From: CAKOSP01 sp964372145
GTDB lineage: Bacteria > Bacillota_I > Bacilli_A > RF39 > UBA660
Direction: 5' to 3'
Length of the DNA: 56,574 nucleotides
Assembly: GCA_964372145.1 (NCBI GenBank)
Contig: CAYJPM010000003.1
Coordinates: 1 to 56,574, forward strand
In this document: positions 7,983 to 16,853 of the stretch, piece after piece
How the letters are laid out: every line of letters starts with the position of its first letter
Position numbering within the stretch: position 1 is the stretch's first letter
Position numbers and translations under genes: made by a program
The notes under the pieces: generated by a model
The model's input: the letters and a program-made list of their open reading frames with translations, nothing else
What the model was told of the DNA's origin: nothing
The model's database searches: none

Positions 7983-8516
7983 TTATTTTATATTTTTTTC
8001 TCCATCTGTCCAATCAACTTCCGGATTGTTTAAATCTTCGTGATATTGATTTTCCTCTACATTTTCACTTATTCCACAATTTACATCAGTTGTAATTCCT
8101 GCAACATCAAATAACAATTGTAATATTGGCGGAAAGATAAATAATATTACCGCGAATATCAATCTTGAAATTGTAGTTTTTGTCGCTTTTGATAACGCAT
8201 CCGAATCTTGCTCCGCGATAGCTTTTATAAAATCAATAGTACTTAATACAACCAAAGCAATAATACCTAAATATTTCATTATATCTAAAGCTAGTTTTAA
8301 CCAATATGCTGGATAATCTGGACTTGTTGTTGATCCTAACAATGTGTCACACGTTGAATCAGTCTTATACTCTTCATATTTATTTTCTATATTATCTTCT
8401 ACTATATCATTATTGAATGAATTATCTTTAACGTTATTATCGTCTGCATTAACTTCATTAATATTTATTATAAAGAAACTAAATACTATTAATAATATTA
8501 AATATATCTTTTTCAT
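7983..8516 (-). CDS. T4SS pilin-like (TrbC/VirB2-like) membrane protein in the sigE-sigG interval
   Basis: 177 residues. It has a cleavable-looking signal peptide (MKKIYLILLIVFSFFIININEVNADD), an acidic Asn-rich stretch, a Cys (CDTLLG), then two hydrophobic helices around a short polar loop (YWLKLALDIMKYLGIIALVVLS; AEQDSDALSKATKTTISRL; IFAVILFIFPPILQLLF) and a second Cys (VNCG). Two helices with a loop containing D-A-L-x-K-A and a signal peptide are typical of small T4SS-pilin-like proteins in Bacillota. It has its own TATAAT-like -10 and follows the sigE terminator, so it is transcribed apart from sigE. No T4SS genes are nearby. Function unknown. Confidence 0.55.
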   Translation of the reverse strand: MKKIYLILLIVFSFFIININEVNADDNNVKDNSFNNDIVEDNIENKYEEYKTDSTCDTLLGSTTSPDYPAYWLKLALDIMKYLGIIALVVLSTIDFIKAIAEQDSDALSKATKTTISRLIFAVILFIFPPILQLLFDVAGITTDVNCGISENVEENQYHEDLNNPEVDWTDGEKNIK

Positions 8517-8557
8517 AAGCCACCTACTACATAAATTATAACATAATATAATATAAA

Positions 8558-8581
8558 AAAACTAGTATCAAAACTAGTTTT
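8558..8581 (-). terminator. Terminator after sigE
   Basis: A 9-base stem (8558-8566 with 8573-8581) and a 6-base loop, followed by a run of Ts on the minus strand. It separates sigE from the pilin-like gene. Confidence 0.75.
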
Positions 8582-8589
8582 ACTATTTT

Positions 8590-9273
8590 TTAACTATTCA
8601 TAGTTAATTTTAATTTCTTAATTACTTTCTTTTCTATTCTTGAAATATATGATTGACTAATACCTAACATTTCTGCCACCTCTTTTTGAGTATATTCTTT
8701 TGTATTATTTAGTCCATATCTCATTATCATAATTTCTTTATCTCTATCCTTTAAAAATTCTATTTCTTTTGATAATATTTCTTTGTCTAATTTTTTTTGA
8801 TACTCATCTGGTACTAAATTTGGATCTGTCCCTAATATATCTTCTAGATGTAACTCGTTACCTTCAGAATCATAATTTAGCGCTTCATCTAAACTCATTT
8901 CTATTCTTTTCTTTTTATTCTTTCTTAAAAACATTAATATTTCATTAGCAATGCATCTAGATGCATATGTTGCAAGTCTGATATTTTTGTCTATTTTATA
9001 TGTATTAATTCCTTTGATTAACCCGATAGACCCTATTGATACTAAGTCTTCTATGTCGTATATACCATTTTCATATTTTTTAGCTAAAAATACAACTAGT
9101 CTTAGATTGTGTTCGATTAAAACATTTCTTGCTTCCATATCGCCTTCTTTTGATTTAATTAAATATTTTAATTCATCTTCTTTTGATAAAGGCGGTGGTA
9201 ACTTATCCGTTGCCCCTACAAAATATAATTCATTATATTTAATTTTTAACATCATTAGTATTTTTTTAAACAT
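8590..9273 (-). CDS. sigE: RNA polymerase sporulation sigma factor E (pro-sigma-E)
   Basis: 227 residues. Sigma-E directs early mother-cell transcription after cleavage of its pro-sequence by SpoIIGA. YNELYFVGATDKLPPPLSKEDE aligns with the Bacillus start of mature sigma-E and its LPPPL motif. Region 2 (DLVSIGSIGLIKGINTY, LATYASRCIANEILMFLR) and region 4 (YTQKEVAEMLGISQSYISRIEKK) are intact. The pro-segment before YNELY is only about 12 residues versus about 27 in Bacillus, and a stop codon directly before the ATG rules out a longer form. It starts 8 bases inside the spoIIGA end, behind GGAGG. Confidence 0.96.
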   Translation of the reverse strand: MFKKILMMLKIKYNELYFVGATDKLPPPLSKEDELKYLIKSKEGDMEARNVLIEHNLRLVVFLAKKYENGIYDIEDLVSIGSIGLIKGINTYKIDKNIRLATYASRCIANEILMFLRKNKKKRIEMSLDEALNYDSEGNELHLEDILGTDPNLVPDEYQKKLDKEILSKEIEFLKDRDKEIMIMRYGLNNTKEYTQKEVAEMLGISQSYISRIEKKVIKKLKLTMNS

Positions 9274-10048
9274 TTAAATCCTCCATTAATTTATAATTCA
9301 AAATACAATTACTTCCTTCTAAATTTATTTTTTCTTCTGATACACCTAATAAATAATTATTAAATTTTTTGTTATTTATTTCAATATATTTTAATGTAAA
9401 ACATTCTAGTAATCCACTTTTGTTTATTCCTTTAAACGGGACATATATTGGATTTTTATTTCTATAAATTTTTTTATCAACTATAATTATATATTTATTA
9501 GTTATCGGATCTTTTAATTTATTTCCTGAATCTATATAACCATCTAGTAATAAATTTTTATTATCTTTAGTTACTACTTTTACTACATAAGATAAATTTT
9601 GTTTCTGTTTTAATTTTTTAGTTTGATATACATACAAATACAATATTAATGGTCCAATTAAAATTATTAACAAATAATTTATACTGAAAGTATCAAAGTA
9701 AAAAATTAAACCTTCACTTTTATATGAAAATTCTATATTTAAATAGTATAAGAATCCTGCGAGTATCACACTTGTCATATACAAGTATATAAGATTATAA
9801 GTAGTATATTTTATGTTTTTATATCCAAATGATAAAATAGTCATTATTACACTTGTTGTAATTTTTAAAAAAAATAATATTGTGTTATTTATATTTAATA
9901 ATAATAAAAATACACTTGATGCTCCGATTAGTGACGCTAATAACAAATATTTTATTTTAGTTACTCTTTTTAGAGCAATTTTAACTGTCATTAATAATAA
10001 TAAATCATAAATGTAATTTATTAAAAATAGTATATCTAAATATATCAT
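9266..10048 (-). CDS. spoIIGA: Sporulation sigma-E factor processing peptidase SpoIIGA
   Basis: 260 residues. SpoIIGA is a membrane aspartic protease of the septum that activates pro-sigma-E. Five membrane helices fill about 1-140. The soluble C-terminal domain holds GYIDSGNKLKDP, with Asp173 as the presumed catalytic residue (compare Asp183 of Bacillus). It is shorter than the usual 300 or so residues. GGTGAT lies 4 bases before the ATG. It is co-transcribed with sigE, with overlapping genes. A promoter with an unusually long spacer and a 0A-box-like -35 is upstream. Confidence 0.94.
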   Translation of the reverse strand: MIYLDILFLINYIYDLLLLMTVKIALKRVTKIKYLLLASLIGASSVFLLLLNINNTILFFLKITTSVIMTILSFGYKNIKYTTYNLIYLYMTSVILAGFLYYLNIEFSYKSEGLIFYFDTFSINYLLIILIGPLILYLYVYQTKKLKQKQNLSYVVKVVTKDNKNLLLDGYIDSGNKLKDPITNKYIIIVDKKIYRNKNPIYVPFKGINKSGLLECFTLKYIEINNKKFNNYLLGVSEEKINLEGSNCILNYKLMEDLNV

Positions 10049-10064
10049 TCATATCACCATTTAT

Positions 10065-10097
10065 ATTATATATTTTTATCAGTTACTATTTTGTCAA
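10065..10097 (-). promoter_or_regulatory. spoIIG promoter, long-spacer, Spo0A-type candidate
   Basis: TTGACA (10092-10097) and TATAAT (10065-10070), both perfect, are separated by 21 bp rather than 17. The Bacillus spoIIG promoter has a 22-bp spacer and needs Spo0A~P. The -35 overlaps TTTGACA, one mismatch from the 0A box in reverse (TTCGACA). Confidence 0.55.
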
Positions 10098-10118
10098 ATA
10101 TTGTTATTGCAATAAAAA

Positions 10119-10139
10119 AAGAAGATTTTTCATCTTCTT
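10119..10139 (-). terminator. Terminator after ftsZ
   Basis: An 8-base perfect stem (10119-10126 with 10132-10139) and 5-base loop, then a T-run on the minus strand. It isolates ftsAZ from the spoIIG operon. Confidence 0.8.
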
Positions 10140-11190
10140 AAAATTCACTATTTCTTAAAAACGGAGGAATGTCGTAATCATCTGCAGGTATTTGTTGTCT
10201 TCTTTTAGGAAGTTCATTAGAAAATAATGCTTCATTACCTACTTCTTCATTAAATCCTGTAGCTATTACTGTTACTATAACTTCATCAGTTAAGTTTTCA
10301 TTTTTAATTGCCCCGAATATTATATTAACATCTGAATTAGCAGCTTCTCTTACAGTTTCAACTGCGTCTTCTATTTCGAACAATGTTAAATTTCTTCCAC
10401 CAGTAACATTTACTATTGCATTTGTTGCTCCATCTATTGTAGCTTCAAGTAAAGAATTTGCAACAGCTTGTCTAGCAGCTTCAATAGCTCTGTTTTCACC
10501 AGCATTACATCCAATACCAATGATAGCTGTCCCACTTTTTTCCATTACTGTTTTAACATCTGCAAAGTCTAGATTTATCATACCAGTTACTGCTATTAAG
10601 TCTGATATAGATTGTACACCTCTATGAAGTACATTATCTACTTCTTTAAATGCATCATCGAAACTTGTTGTTTTATCTATAATATCTCTTAATCTATCGT
10701 TAGGTATTATAATTAATGTATCTACACTTTTCTTAAGTTCTTCTAAACCAATTAAAGCATGTTCCATTCTTCTTTTACCTTCAAATCTAAAAGGTTTAGT
10801 AACTATACCAACTGTTAAAGCACCTTGTTCTTGAGCGATTTCTGCTATAACTGGAGCTGCTCCAGTTCCAGTACCTCCACCAAGTCCACAAGCTATAAAT
10901 ACCATATCAGCTCCAGCTACTGCTTCTTCTAAATCTGCTTTAGATTCTAATGCTGCTGCTCTACCAACTTCAGGATTAGCTCCAGCTCCTCTTCCACCAG
11001 TAATTGATTTACCAATTTGTATTTTATTTTCACAAAGTGATGAATTTAATACTTGTAAATCTGTATTTACAACATAAAATTCTACACTCTTAACTCCTTC
11101 TTCAATCATTCTGTTAACAGCGTTACAACCTCCGCCGCCTACGCCTATAACTTTAATCTTGGCAATTTGATCCATTTCTAATCCGTTCAT
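10138..11190 (-). CDS. ftsZ: Cell division protein FtsZ
   Basis: 350 residues, the tubulin-like GTPase that forms the division ring. I see IKVIGVGGGGCNAVNRM, the tubulin signature GLGGGTGTGAAPVIAE, NLDFADVKTVM in the T7 synergy loop, and a C-terminal peptide DDYDIPPFLRNSEF for FtsA/ZapA-type partners. The disordered linker before this peptide is only about 20 residues, shorter than in most bacteria. It follows ftsA by 12 bases with a GGGAGGAA ribosome site. Confidence 0.98.
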   Translation of the reverse strand: MNGLEMDQIAKIKVIGVGGGGCNAVNRMIEEGVKSVEFYVVNTDLQVLNSSLCENKIQIGKSITGGRGAGANPEVGRAAALESKADLEEAVAGADMVFIACGLGGGTGTGAAPVIAEIAQEQGALTVGIVTKPFRFEGKRRMEHALIGLEELKKSVDTLIIIPNDRLRDIIDKTTSFDDAFKEVDNVLHRGVQSISDLIAVTGMINLDFADVKTVMEKSGTAIIGIGCNAGENRAIEAARQAVANSLLEATIDGATNAIVNVTGGRNLTLFEIEDAVETVREAANSDVNIIFGAIKNENLTDEVIVTVIATGFNEEVGNEALFSNELPKRRQQIPADDYDIPPFLRNSEF

Positions 11191-11202
11191 TATAATTCCT
11201 CC

Positions 11203-12447
11203 CTAGTTATCAAAAAAATATCCAAATACTTTACCTAATAAAGAATTTTCTGATAAGTTAACTTTTCTGTGTATTTCCCCTAAATCTTCTTGTTCATTTA
11301 AATCAAATATTGAAAATTCAACATTTCTTAATTTTAATCTACTATTATAGTATTTAATTAAACCTGCTGAAGTAGAAAATTTATTATTTCTAATACCTAT
11401 TTCTTTTACTTCACCAATTTTAGCAATTTGACCTAACTCTTGTTCTAATATAATATTAAAATCTTTTAGTTCTGTCATACCACCTGTAACTATTATATAA
11501 CTAATTTCCTTTTTTGTTAAGTGATTTATGTGTTTTTTTGCTATTTTTAGTATTTCTGCTATCCTAGCAGCTGATATTTCACTGGCATCGTATTGATTTA
11601 TCTTAACTAAATCATTATTTTTATTAGTAAAAGTCATTGACTCATTGGCTTGAGCCATACTTAAATGTGCTAAACTTAAATTTTCTTTTACATATATAGC
11701 ATCTTTCTTATTTAGTTTATAAATGTATCCAAAATCTGCATCTAATGTGTTACCACCCATTTCGATAATTTCAGTTGCAGTTAAGATACCTTTATTAAAA
11801 ATTGATACTTCTGTTTTACTTCCACCTATATTTATTATAGCTCCTACTGATTCTCCAGTCTTATTGTTTTTATTTTCATAATAATCACCTAATGGTCCTG
11901 TAACTAAGTCTATTACCTCTACATTAATTTTTTCTAAACATTTAATTATTGGTATTGTGTTTTTTTTAGGAACTACTACTCCAATTGCTTTAACAGTTAG
12001 TTTTTCACCATTAATCCCTATGGGTGATGCTACTTTGTCAATATCATTTATTACAAATCCAGTTGGCAATATACTTATAAGTTCATAATTATCATTAATT
12101 TTGTTATATACTGATGCTTGCATAGCTCTAATTAAATCTTTATGTTTTATTATTTTTTCATCACTTGTTATAGAAGTTGATCCTTCTGTATAAAAACAAT
12201 TTGTATTAAAAGCAGGTATTGTAACAACTACTTTTTTTATTTCAATTCCTATACTTTCTTGAACTTTTATGAATGCTTCTTTAAGTGATTCTATTGCACT
12301 TTCAGCATTTACTATATAACCACATTTTATTCCTCTTGCAGGAGTTTCACTACATGCTAAAATATTTAGCTTATTTTTATATATTTCACCAACAACTAGT
12401 TTTATGTATGTACTACCTACATCTAAGCTAGCAATAACTTTACGCAT
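11203..12447 (-). CDS. ftsA: Cell division protein FtsA
   Basis: 414 residues, an actin-like ATPase that anchors FtsZ to the membrane. Phosphate-1 (ASLDVGSTYIKLVVGE), phosphate-2-like (IINIGGSKTEVSIF) and adenosine (IIVTGGMTELKDF) motifs are present. The C-terminus ends in SLLGKVFGYFFDN, an amphipathic membrane-targeting helix. An AAAGGAGAGG site precedes the ATG. Together with ftsZ it forms a short division operon next to spoIIG, as in Bacillus. Confidence 0.95.
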   Translation of the reverse strand: MRKVIASLDVGSTYIKLVVGEIYKNKLNILACSETPARGIKCGYIVNAESAIESLKEAFIKVQESIGIEIKKVVVTIPAFNTNCFYTEGSTSITSDEKIIKHKDLIRAMQASVYNKINDNYELISILPTGFVINDIDKVASPIGINGEKLTVKAIGVVVPKKNTIPIIKCLEKINVEVIDLVTGPLGDYYENKNNKTGESVGAIINIGGSKTEVSIFNKGILTATEIIEMGGNTLDADFGYIYKLNKKDAIYVKENLSLAHLSMAQANESMTFTNKNNDLVKINQYDASEISAARIAEILKIAKKHINHLTKKEISYIIVTGGMTELKDFNIILEQELGQIAKIGEVKEIGIRNNKFSTSAGLIKYYNSRLKLRNVEFSIFDLNEQEDLGEIHRKVNLSENSLLGKVFGYFFDN

Positions 12448-12471
12448 ATATTCCCTCTCCTTTTAATATTT

Positions 12472-12900
12472 TTAACTTATCCAAGCACTAATCATATTTC
12501 CAAACAAATAGAATTCTGCTTCTAATTTGTAACTTTCTTTAGTTTCTGGATCAAAAGCACTTTTTGAGTATATTTCATATCCAAGTCCTTCGTATTCTTG
12601 AAAATATCTTTCCCCAGTTATTTCTTTTGCCAAGAGTGGATCTTCAGAATTATTAAATCTATTTAATTCTATTAATACAATTGTAAACCATGATATTATC
12701 AACAATAATATTATTGAAATAAAAGTTATTAATATTATTTTAAGTGATTTTATTATATTTTTGTTTTTTATTACTATTAAAAGTAAATCAATAAATATTA
12801 AAATAAAACCTGTTATAAAAAGAAATGGTAAATCAACAAATAATGATATACTTGTACTTAACGCTAAAACTATAAAAATTATATTTAATACTAAATTCAT
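12472..12900 (-). CDS. Hypothetical membrane protein upstream of ftsA
   Basis: 142 residues from the ATG at 12900 (9 bases after GGAGAG); an ATG two codons earlier is also possible. Three hydrophobic helices fill about 1-80, followed by a soluble tail with EITGERYFQEYEGLGYEIYSKSAFDPETKE. It is unlike anything I can name. It lies 24 bases before ftsA and may share its transcript; a short assembly gap sits just upstream. Confidence 0.6.
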   Translation of the reverse strand: MNLVLNIIFIVLALSTSISLFVDLPFLFITGFILIFIDLLLIVIKNKNIIKSLKIILITFISIILLLIISWFTIVLIELNRFNNSEDPLLAKEITGERYFQEYEGLGYEIYSKSAFDPETKESYKLEAEFYLFGNMISAWIS

Positions 12901-12938
12901 AATCATACTCTCCTTATGATAAGTCTACCATAATATTA

Positions 12939-12948
12939 NNNNNNNNNN
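12939..12948. other. Assembly gap (10 N)
   Basis: Ten Ns between the ftsA operon and truB. The true length is unknown, so adjacency of the two sides is not proven. Confidence 0.95.
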
Positions 12949-12960
12949 TTTACAATTAAA

Positions 12961-12980
12961 AAACCACTTGAAAAAGTGAT
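12961..12980 (-). terminator. Terminator after truB
   Basis: An 8-base stem (12961-12968 with 12973-12980, one wobble) and 4-base loop, then Ts on the minus strand. Ends the rimP-truB operon. Confidence 0.75.
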
Positions 12981-12984
12981 TTTA

Positions 12985-13821
12985 TTACATCATTATATTA
13001 ATTTTACCTATATTATCTTGAAACTCATATATAGCAATAATATTTTTTTTATATTCCATAAAATATTTTTTATTTTCAATATTCATTTCAATTTTTGCAC
13101 CGTTTTTAACTTTGAAATATGTATCATCATCTAGTTTTATCGTATTATAATTTAATACATCTTTTATTTCTAATAATTTGAAATTATTTTCTTCAATTTC
13201 TTTTAATGTAAAAGAATCGCTAATATTAAATTTACCTTGTTTAGTTCTTACTAAATTTTTCATAGTTCCTACGGTACCTAATTTTTTACAAATATCATTT
13301 ATTAAACTTCTAATATAAGTACCTTTACTAACTTTTACTTTAAATTTAAATCCATCTTCATAAATGTTTAGTAATTCTATTTCACTTATATTAACTTCTC
13401 TTTTCGGAAGTGTAATATCAATGTTATTTCTTGCGTATTCGTATAGTTTTTTTCCATTTATTTTTACTGCTGAATACTTAGGCACTTCCTGCATTTGTAT
13501 TCCTTTAAAAGAATTTAATACATCGATTATTTGAACTTCGTCGATATGGTATGATTTTTCTTCTAAAATATTACCTGTTATATCAAGTGTATCAGTTAGT
13601 ATTCCTAACTTTACTTCTGCAATATATTCTTTATCATAAGAAGTAATTTCATTAACTAATTTTGTGTATTTACCAATACATATTACTAAAACACCTTCTG
13701 CTAATGGATCAAGAGTACCAGTATGACCTATTTTTCTTGTTTTTAATATTCCTTGTAATTTATTTACAACATCTCTACTTGTATACTCTTTTTCTTTATT
13801 AACTACTATAATACCTTGCAT
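12985..13821 (-). CDS. truB: tRNA pseudouridine(55) synthase TruB
   Basis: 278 residues from the ATG at 13821, 4 bases after GGGTGG; a TAATG-coupled ATG four codons upstream is an alternative. TruB makes pseudouridine 55 in tRNA T-loops. GHTGTLDPLAEGVLVI carries the catalytic Asp (about 38), and KVSKGTYIRSLINDI is the second conserved block. The C-terminal part is degenerate and lacks a clear PUA domain. It is the last gene of the translation operon. Confidence 0.94.
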   Translation of the reverse strand: MQGIIVVNKEKEYTSRDVVNKLQGILKTRKIGHTGTLDPLAEGVLVICIGKYTKLVNEITSYDKEYIAEVKLGILTDTLDITGNILEEKSYHIDEVQIIDVLNSFKGIQMQEVPKYSAVKINGKKLYEYARNNIDITLPKREVNISEIELLNIYEDGFKFKVKVSKGTYIRSLINDICKKLGTVGTMKNLVRTKQGKFNISDSFTLKEIEENNFKLLEIKDVLNYNTIKLDDDTYFKVKNGAKIEMNIENKKYFMEYKKNIIAIYEFQDNIGKINIMM

Positions 13822-13832
13822 TTTTCCACCCA

Positions 13833-14369
13833 TTAACTATCTATTCTTATTTTAGTATATGTTTCTTTTTTTCTATATATATTTTTGAAATATATAAGTT
13901 CACCTTGCTCGAGATCTTCACCTAATTCTTGTAAATCTAGTTTGTAATCTAAATTGTTTAAATAATATTTAAACAATTCATCTTTTGCTGGTACAAGAAC
14001 ACTAATATAAATATTATCATTGTTATTATCTAATTCTTTTGTAACACCACCTAAAATACTGTTATATATTTCAGATATATATCCTTCATAATTAGATGAT
14101 GATATAATTATATCATGTATCATAATATATAAATTATTTAAATTTTTATCAATATTAATTGATTTTCTATAATAAGCTTTTACTTCATTATCAATGATAA
14201 CAGCATTAATATCTAAAGTAACATCATTTATAACTTCTTTAAGAATATTATACGCTTCTTCTTTAGCAGAATTAATATCCATATCATATTTAAAAGCTGA
14301 ATATACTTCATAAAGTTCTAAAAAATATTCCAAATTTTCATCTGTTATTGTTATTTTTTTTATTTCCAT
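13833..14369 (-). CDS. Hypothetical protein between rbfA and truB
   Basis: 178 residues from the ATG at 14369, which has AGGGGGA just upstream. It is mixed alpha/beta and acidic, with no membrane segment. A faint GNAT-like alternation (INAVIIDNEVKAYYRK, IYISVLVPAKDELFKYYLNNLDY) suggests a degenerate acyltransferase fold, but I see no acetyl-CoA motif. Its stop overlaps a possible truB ATG (TAATG), so it is translationally tied to the operon. Bacillus has no gene of this type here. Confidence 0.6.
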   Translation of the reverse strand: MEIKKITITDENLEYFLELYEVYSAFKYDMDINSAKEEAYNILKEVINDVTLDINAVIIDNEVKAYYRKSINIDKNLNNLYIMIHDIIISSSNYEGYISEIYNSILGGVTKELDNNNDNIYISVLVPAKDELFKYYLNNLDYKLDLQELGEDLEQGELIYFKNIYRKKETYTKIRIDS

Positions 14370-14389
14370 ATTTCCCCCTGAAAACAATA

Positions 14390-14731
14390 TTAATTTGTAT
14401 GCATTTTTTCGATTAATTTTTCAATATTATTACCATATTCGACTGATTTATCATATACAAATCTTAAATCTGGTGTATGTCTTATATCTAAATGATTAGA
14501 AAGTTTACCTCTAATAAAATGTGATGCTTCTTTCATTTCTTTTTCTAACTCTTCTGAAGTAAGATTAGATAAAGAAGTAAAATATAAAGTTGCATAACTT
14601 AAATCGGGAGTAACTTTACAATCAGTGATTGTAATAGTTTTTAGTAATTCATCTCTTGTTTCAGTAAGTAATATATTACTTACATATCTGCTTATTTCAG
14701 ATGCTATTCTTTCTATTTTATGATTAGCCAT
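14390..14731 (-). CDS. rbfA: Ribosome-binding factor A
   Basis: 113 residues, a single KH-like domain that helps mature the 16S 5' end. RIASEISRYVSNILLTE, ITDCKVTPDLSYATLYFT and LRFVYDKSVEYGNNIEKL are typical. The ATG overlaps the infB stop by one base and has GAGGTGAA upstream. Confidence 0.95.
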   Translation of the reverse strand: MANHKIERIASEISRYVSNILLTETRDELLKTITITDCKVTPDLSYATLYFTSLSNLTSEELEKEMKEASHFIRGKLSNHLDIRHTPDLRFVYDKSVEYGNNIEKLIEKMHTN

Positions 14732-16833
14732 TATTTTTTCACCTCAACAAGTTCGAAACATGTAATTATATCTCTTTCTTTTATGTCATCAAACTTTTCT
14801 AATGTGATACCACATTCTAAACCTTTTTTAACTTCTTTAACTGTATCTTTTTCTCTTTGAATACTAGAAATTTTTGTTTCATGAATTATTATTCCATCTC
14901 TAACTATTCTAGCTTTTGTATTATTTTTTACTATACCGTCAGTTACATAACTTCCTGCTATGTTTCCTACTTTAGAGAATTTGAATATTTTTCTAACTTC
15001 AGCGCTACCTAGTTCTTTTTCTTCGTATTCTGGTTCTAACATACCTTTCATAGCAGCTTCCATTTCTTCAACTAATTTATATATTATTGTATATATTCTT
15101 ACATCTATGCTGTAGTCTTTAGCTAAATCTTTAACACCATTGTTAAATGTAACATTAAATCCTAATATAACTGCGTTTCCTGCTTTTGCAAGTGTTACAT
15201 CACTTTCCGTAATAGCGCCAATACCACTTCTAATTACTTTAACTCTAACGTCTCCAACTTCAATTTTTTCTAAAGAATTTTTTACTGCTTCTTCAGATCC
15301 TCTTACATCAGCTTTTAGTATAACATTAACTTCTTTTTGTCCTTCGCTAATTGATGAGAACAAATCATCTAAACTTACTGCTTTTTGAGCTTTGTTTATT
15401 TCTTTAGCATGATCAGCTCTTTGTTCTGCTATTTTTTTAGCTTCACTTTCTGTTTCAAATGCCATAAATTTATCTCCAGCACTCGGACTTGATGATAACC
15501 CTGTAATTTCAACAGGAAGAGATGGCCCAGCTTCTAGAATATTTTCTCCTTGATCATTTTTCATAGATCTTATTTTCGCATAAGTATTACCTATTGCTAT
15601 TGGATCACCTAATCTAAGTGTACCATTTTGTATTAATATAGAACATACTCCTCCAACATTTTTATCATGTCTAGATTCTATAACTGCTCCAGTTGCATAT
15701 CTTGTTGGATTAGCTTTGTATTCATTTACTTCAGCAATTGCTAGTATATTTTCTAATAAAAGAGGTACTCCTTCACCTGTTAATGCTGATAAATTTATAA
15801 ATGGATATTCCCCACCCCAAGCTTCTGGTGTAATATTAAGTTCAGCAAGCTCAGTCATTACTTTTTCAGGATTAGCTGTCGGTTTATCTATTTTATTTAC
15901 TGCAACTATTAAAGGTACACCTGCACTTTTGGCATGTTCAACTGCTTCTTTAGTTTGAGGCATTACTCCATCATCTGCTGCTACTATTATAATAACAATA
16001 TCAGTTACACTTGTTCCTCTAGCTCTCATTTCTGTAAATGCAGCATGTCCAGGAGTATCAATAAATGTTATTTTTTCTCCATTATGTTCTATTTGGTAAG
16101 CACCAATTGCTTGTGTTATTCCACCAGCTTCACCACTTACTACATTACTTTCTCTAATATAATCTAATAAACTTGTTTTACCATGATCTACATGTCCCAT
16201 TATAGTAACAATTGGAGGTCTTTTAACAAGATCTTCTTCTTTGTCATATATTTCATAATTTTCAAAATCAGATACATCTTGTGTTTCTTCTTTTTTTAAT
16301 TTTTTGTTGTATTCACTAGCTAACATTTCTGCTATGTCATATTCAATTACATCATTTATACCGATCATCAATCCTAAAGTAATTAATTTTTTTATTAATT
16401 CTGCTGGATTAACTTGCATTTTTTCTGCAAGTGAGTATAAAGTCATACCATCATCAAAAATAATACTTGATTCATCTACTGCATTACTTTTTAATTTTGT
16501 TTTATTTTTATACATTTCTTTTTTTAAGTTTTTAAATTCTTCTTTGTTAGAATCTTTTTTCTTTAATTTTTGTTTTGAATCAGTATGTTTTATTGATTTA
16601 TTAAAATTATTCTTAATAATAATTTCCTCAACTTTTTCTTCTATTTCTTCATCTTCATCAAAAGTCATTTCTGCTTCTGTTGAAATTAAATTTATAGCTC
16701 CATCTAACATTATAATGTCATCGTCAGTTAAAAAGTCATCTCCACTTTTTGCTTTAATATCTAATAAACTACATTCTTTTAATACCTCAGCAACTGATAA
16801 ATTAACATCATCTGCATAATTTTTTACTGTCAT
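14731..16833 (-). CDS. infB: Translation initiation factor IF-2
   Basis: About 700 residues; the GTPase that brings fMet-tRNA to the 30S subunit. An N-terminal IF2_N domain, a lysine-rich linker, a second IF2_N (SLAEKMQVNPAELIKKLI), then the G domain: GHVDHGKTSLLDYIR, DTPGHAAF, NKIDKP. Domains II, III and C2 (fMet-tRNA binding) follow. I favour the ATG at 16833, 8-9 bases after AAAGG; the ATG three codons earlier abuts it. Short N-terminal region compared with E. coli, as usual for Bacillota. Confidence 0.97.
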   Translation of the reverse strand: MTVKNYADDVNLSVAEVLKECSLLDIKAKSGDDFLTDDDIIMLDGAINLISTEAEMTFDEDEEIEEKVEEIIIKNNFNKSIKHTDSKQKLKKKDSNKEEFKNLKKEMYKNKTKLKSNAVDESSIIFDDGMTLYSLAEKMQVNPAELIKKLITLGLMIGINDVIEYDIAEMLASEYNKKLKKEETQDVSDFENYEIYDKEEDLVKRPPIVTIMGHVDHGKTSLLDYIRESNVVSGEAGGITQAIGAYQIEHNGEKITFIDTPGHAAFTEMRARGTSVTDIVIIIVAADDGVMPQTKEAVEHAKSAGVPLIVAVNKIDKPTANPEKVMTELAELNITPEAWGGEYPFINLSALTGEGVPLLLENILAIAEVNEYKANPTRYATGAVIESRHDKNVGGVCSILIQNGTLRLGDPIAIGNTYAKIRSMKNDQGENILEAGPSLPVEITGLSSSPSAGDKFMAFETESEAKKIAEQRADHAKEINKAQKAVSLDDLFSSISEGQKEVNVILKADVRGSEEAVKNSLEKIEVGDVRVKVIRSGIGAITESDVTLAKAGNAVILGFNVTFNNGVKDLAKDYSIDVRIYTIIYKLVEEMEAAMKGMLEPEYEEKELGSAEVRKIFKFSKVGNIAGSYVTDGIVKNNTKARIVRDGIIIHETKISSIQREKDTVKEVKKGLECGITLEKFDDIKERDIITCFELVEVKK

Positions 16834-16853
16834 TTGATTCATCCTTTCTTAAG

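Noticed and set aside
14731..16842. Several plus-strand ORFs antisense to infB
   Set aside because: Ser/Thr/Phe-rich shadows of the conserved IF-2 frame.
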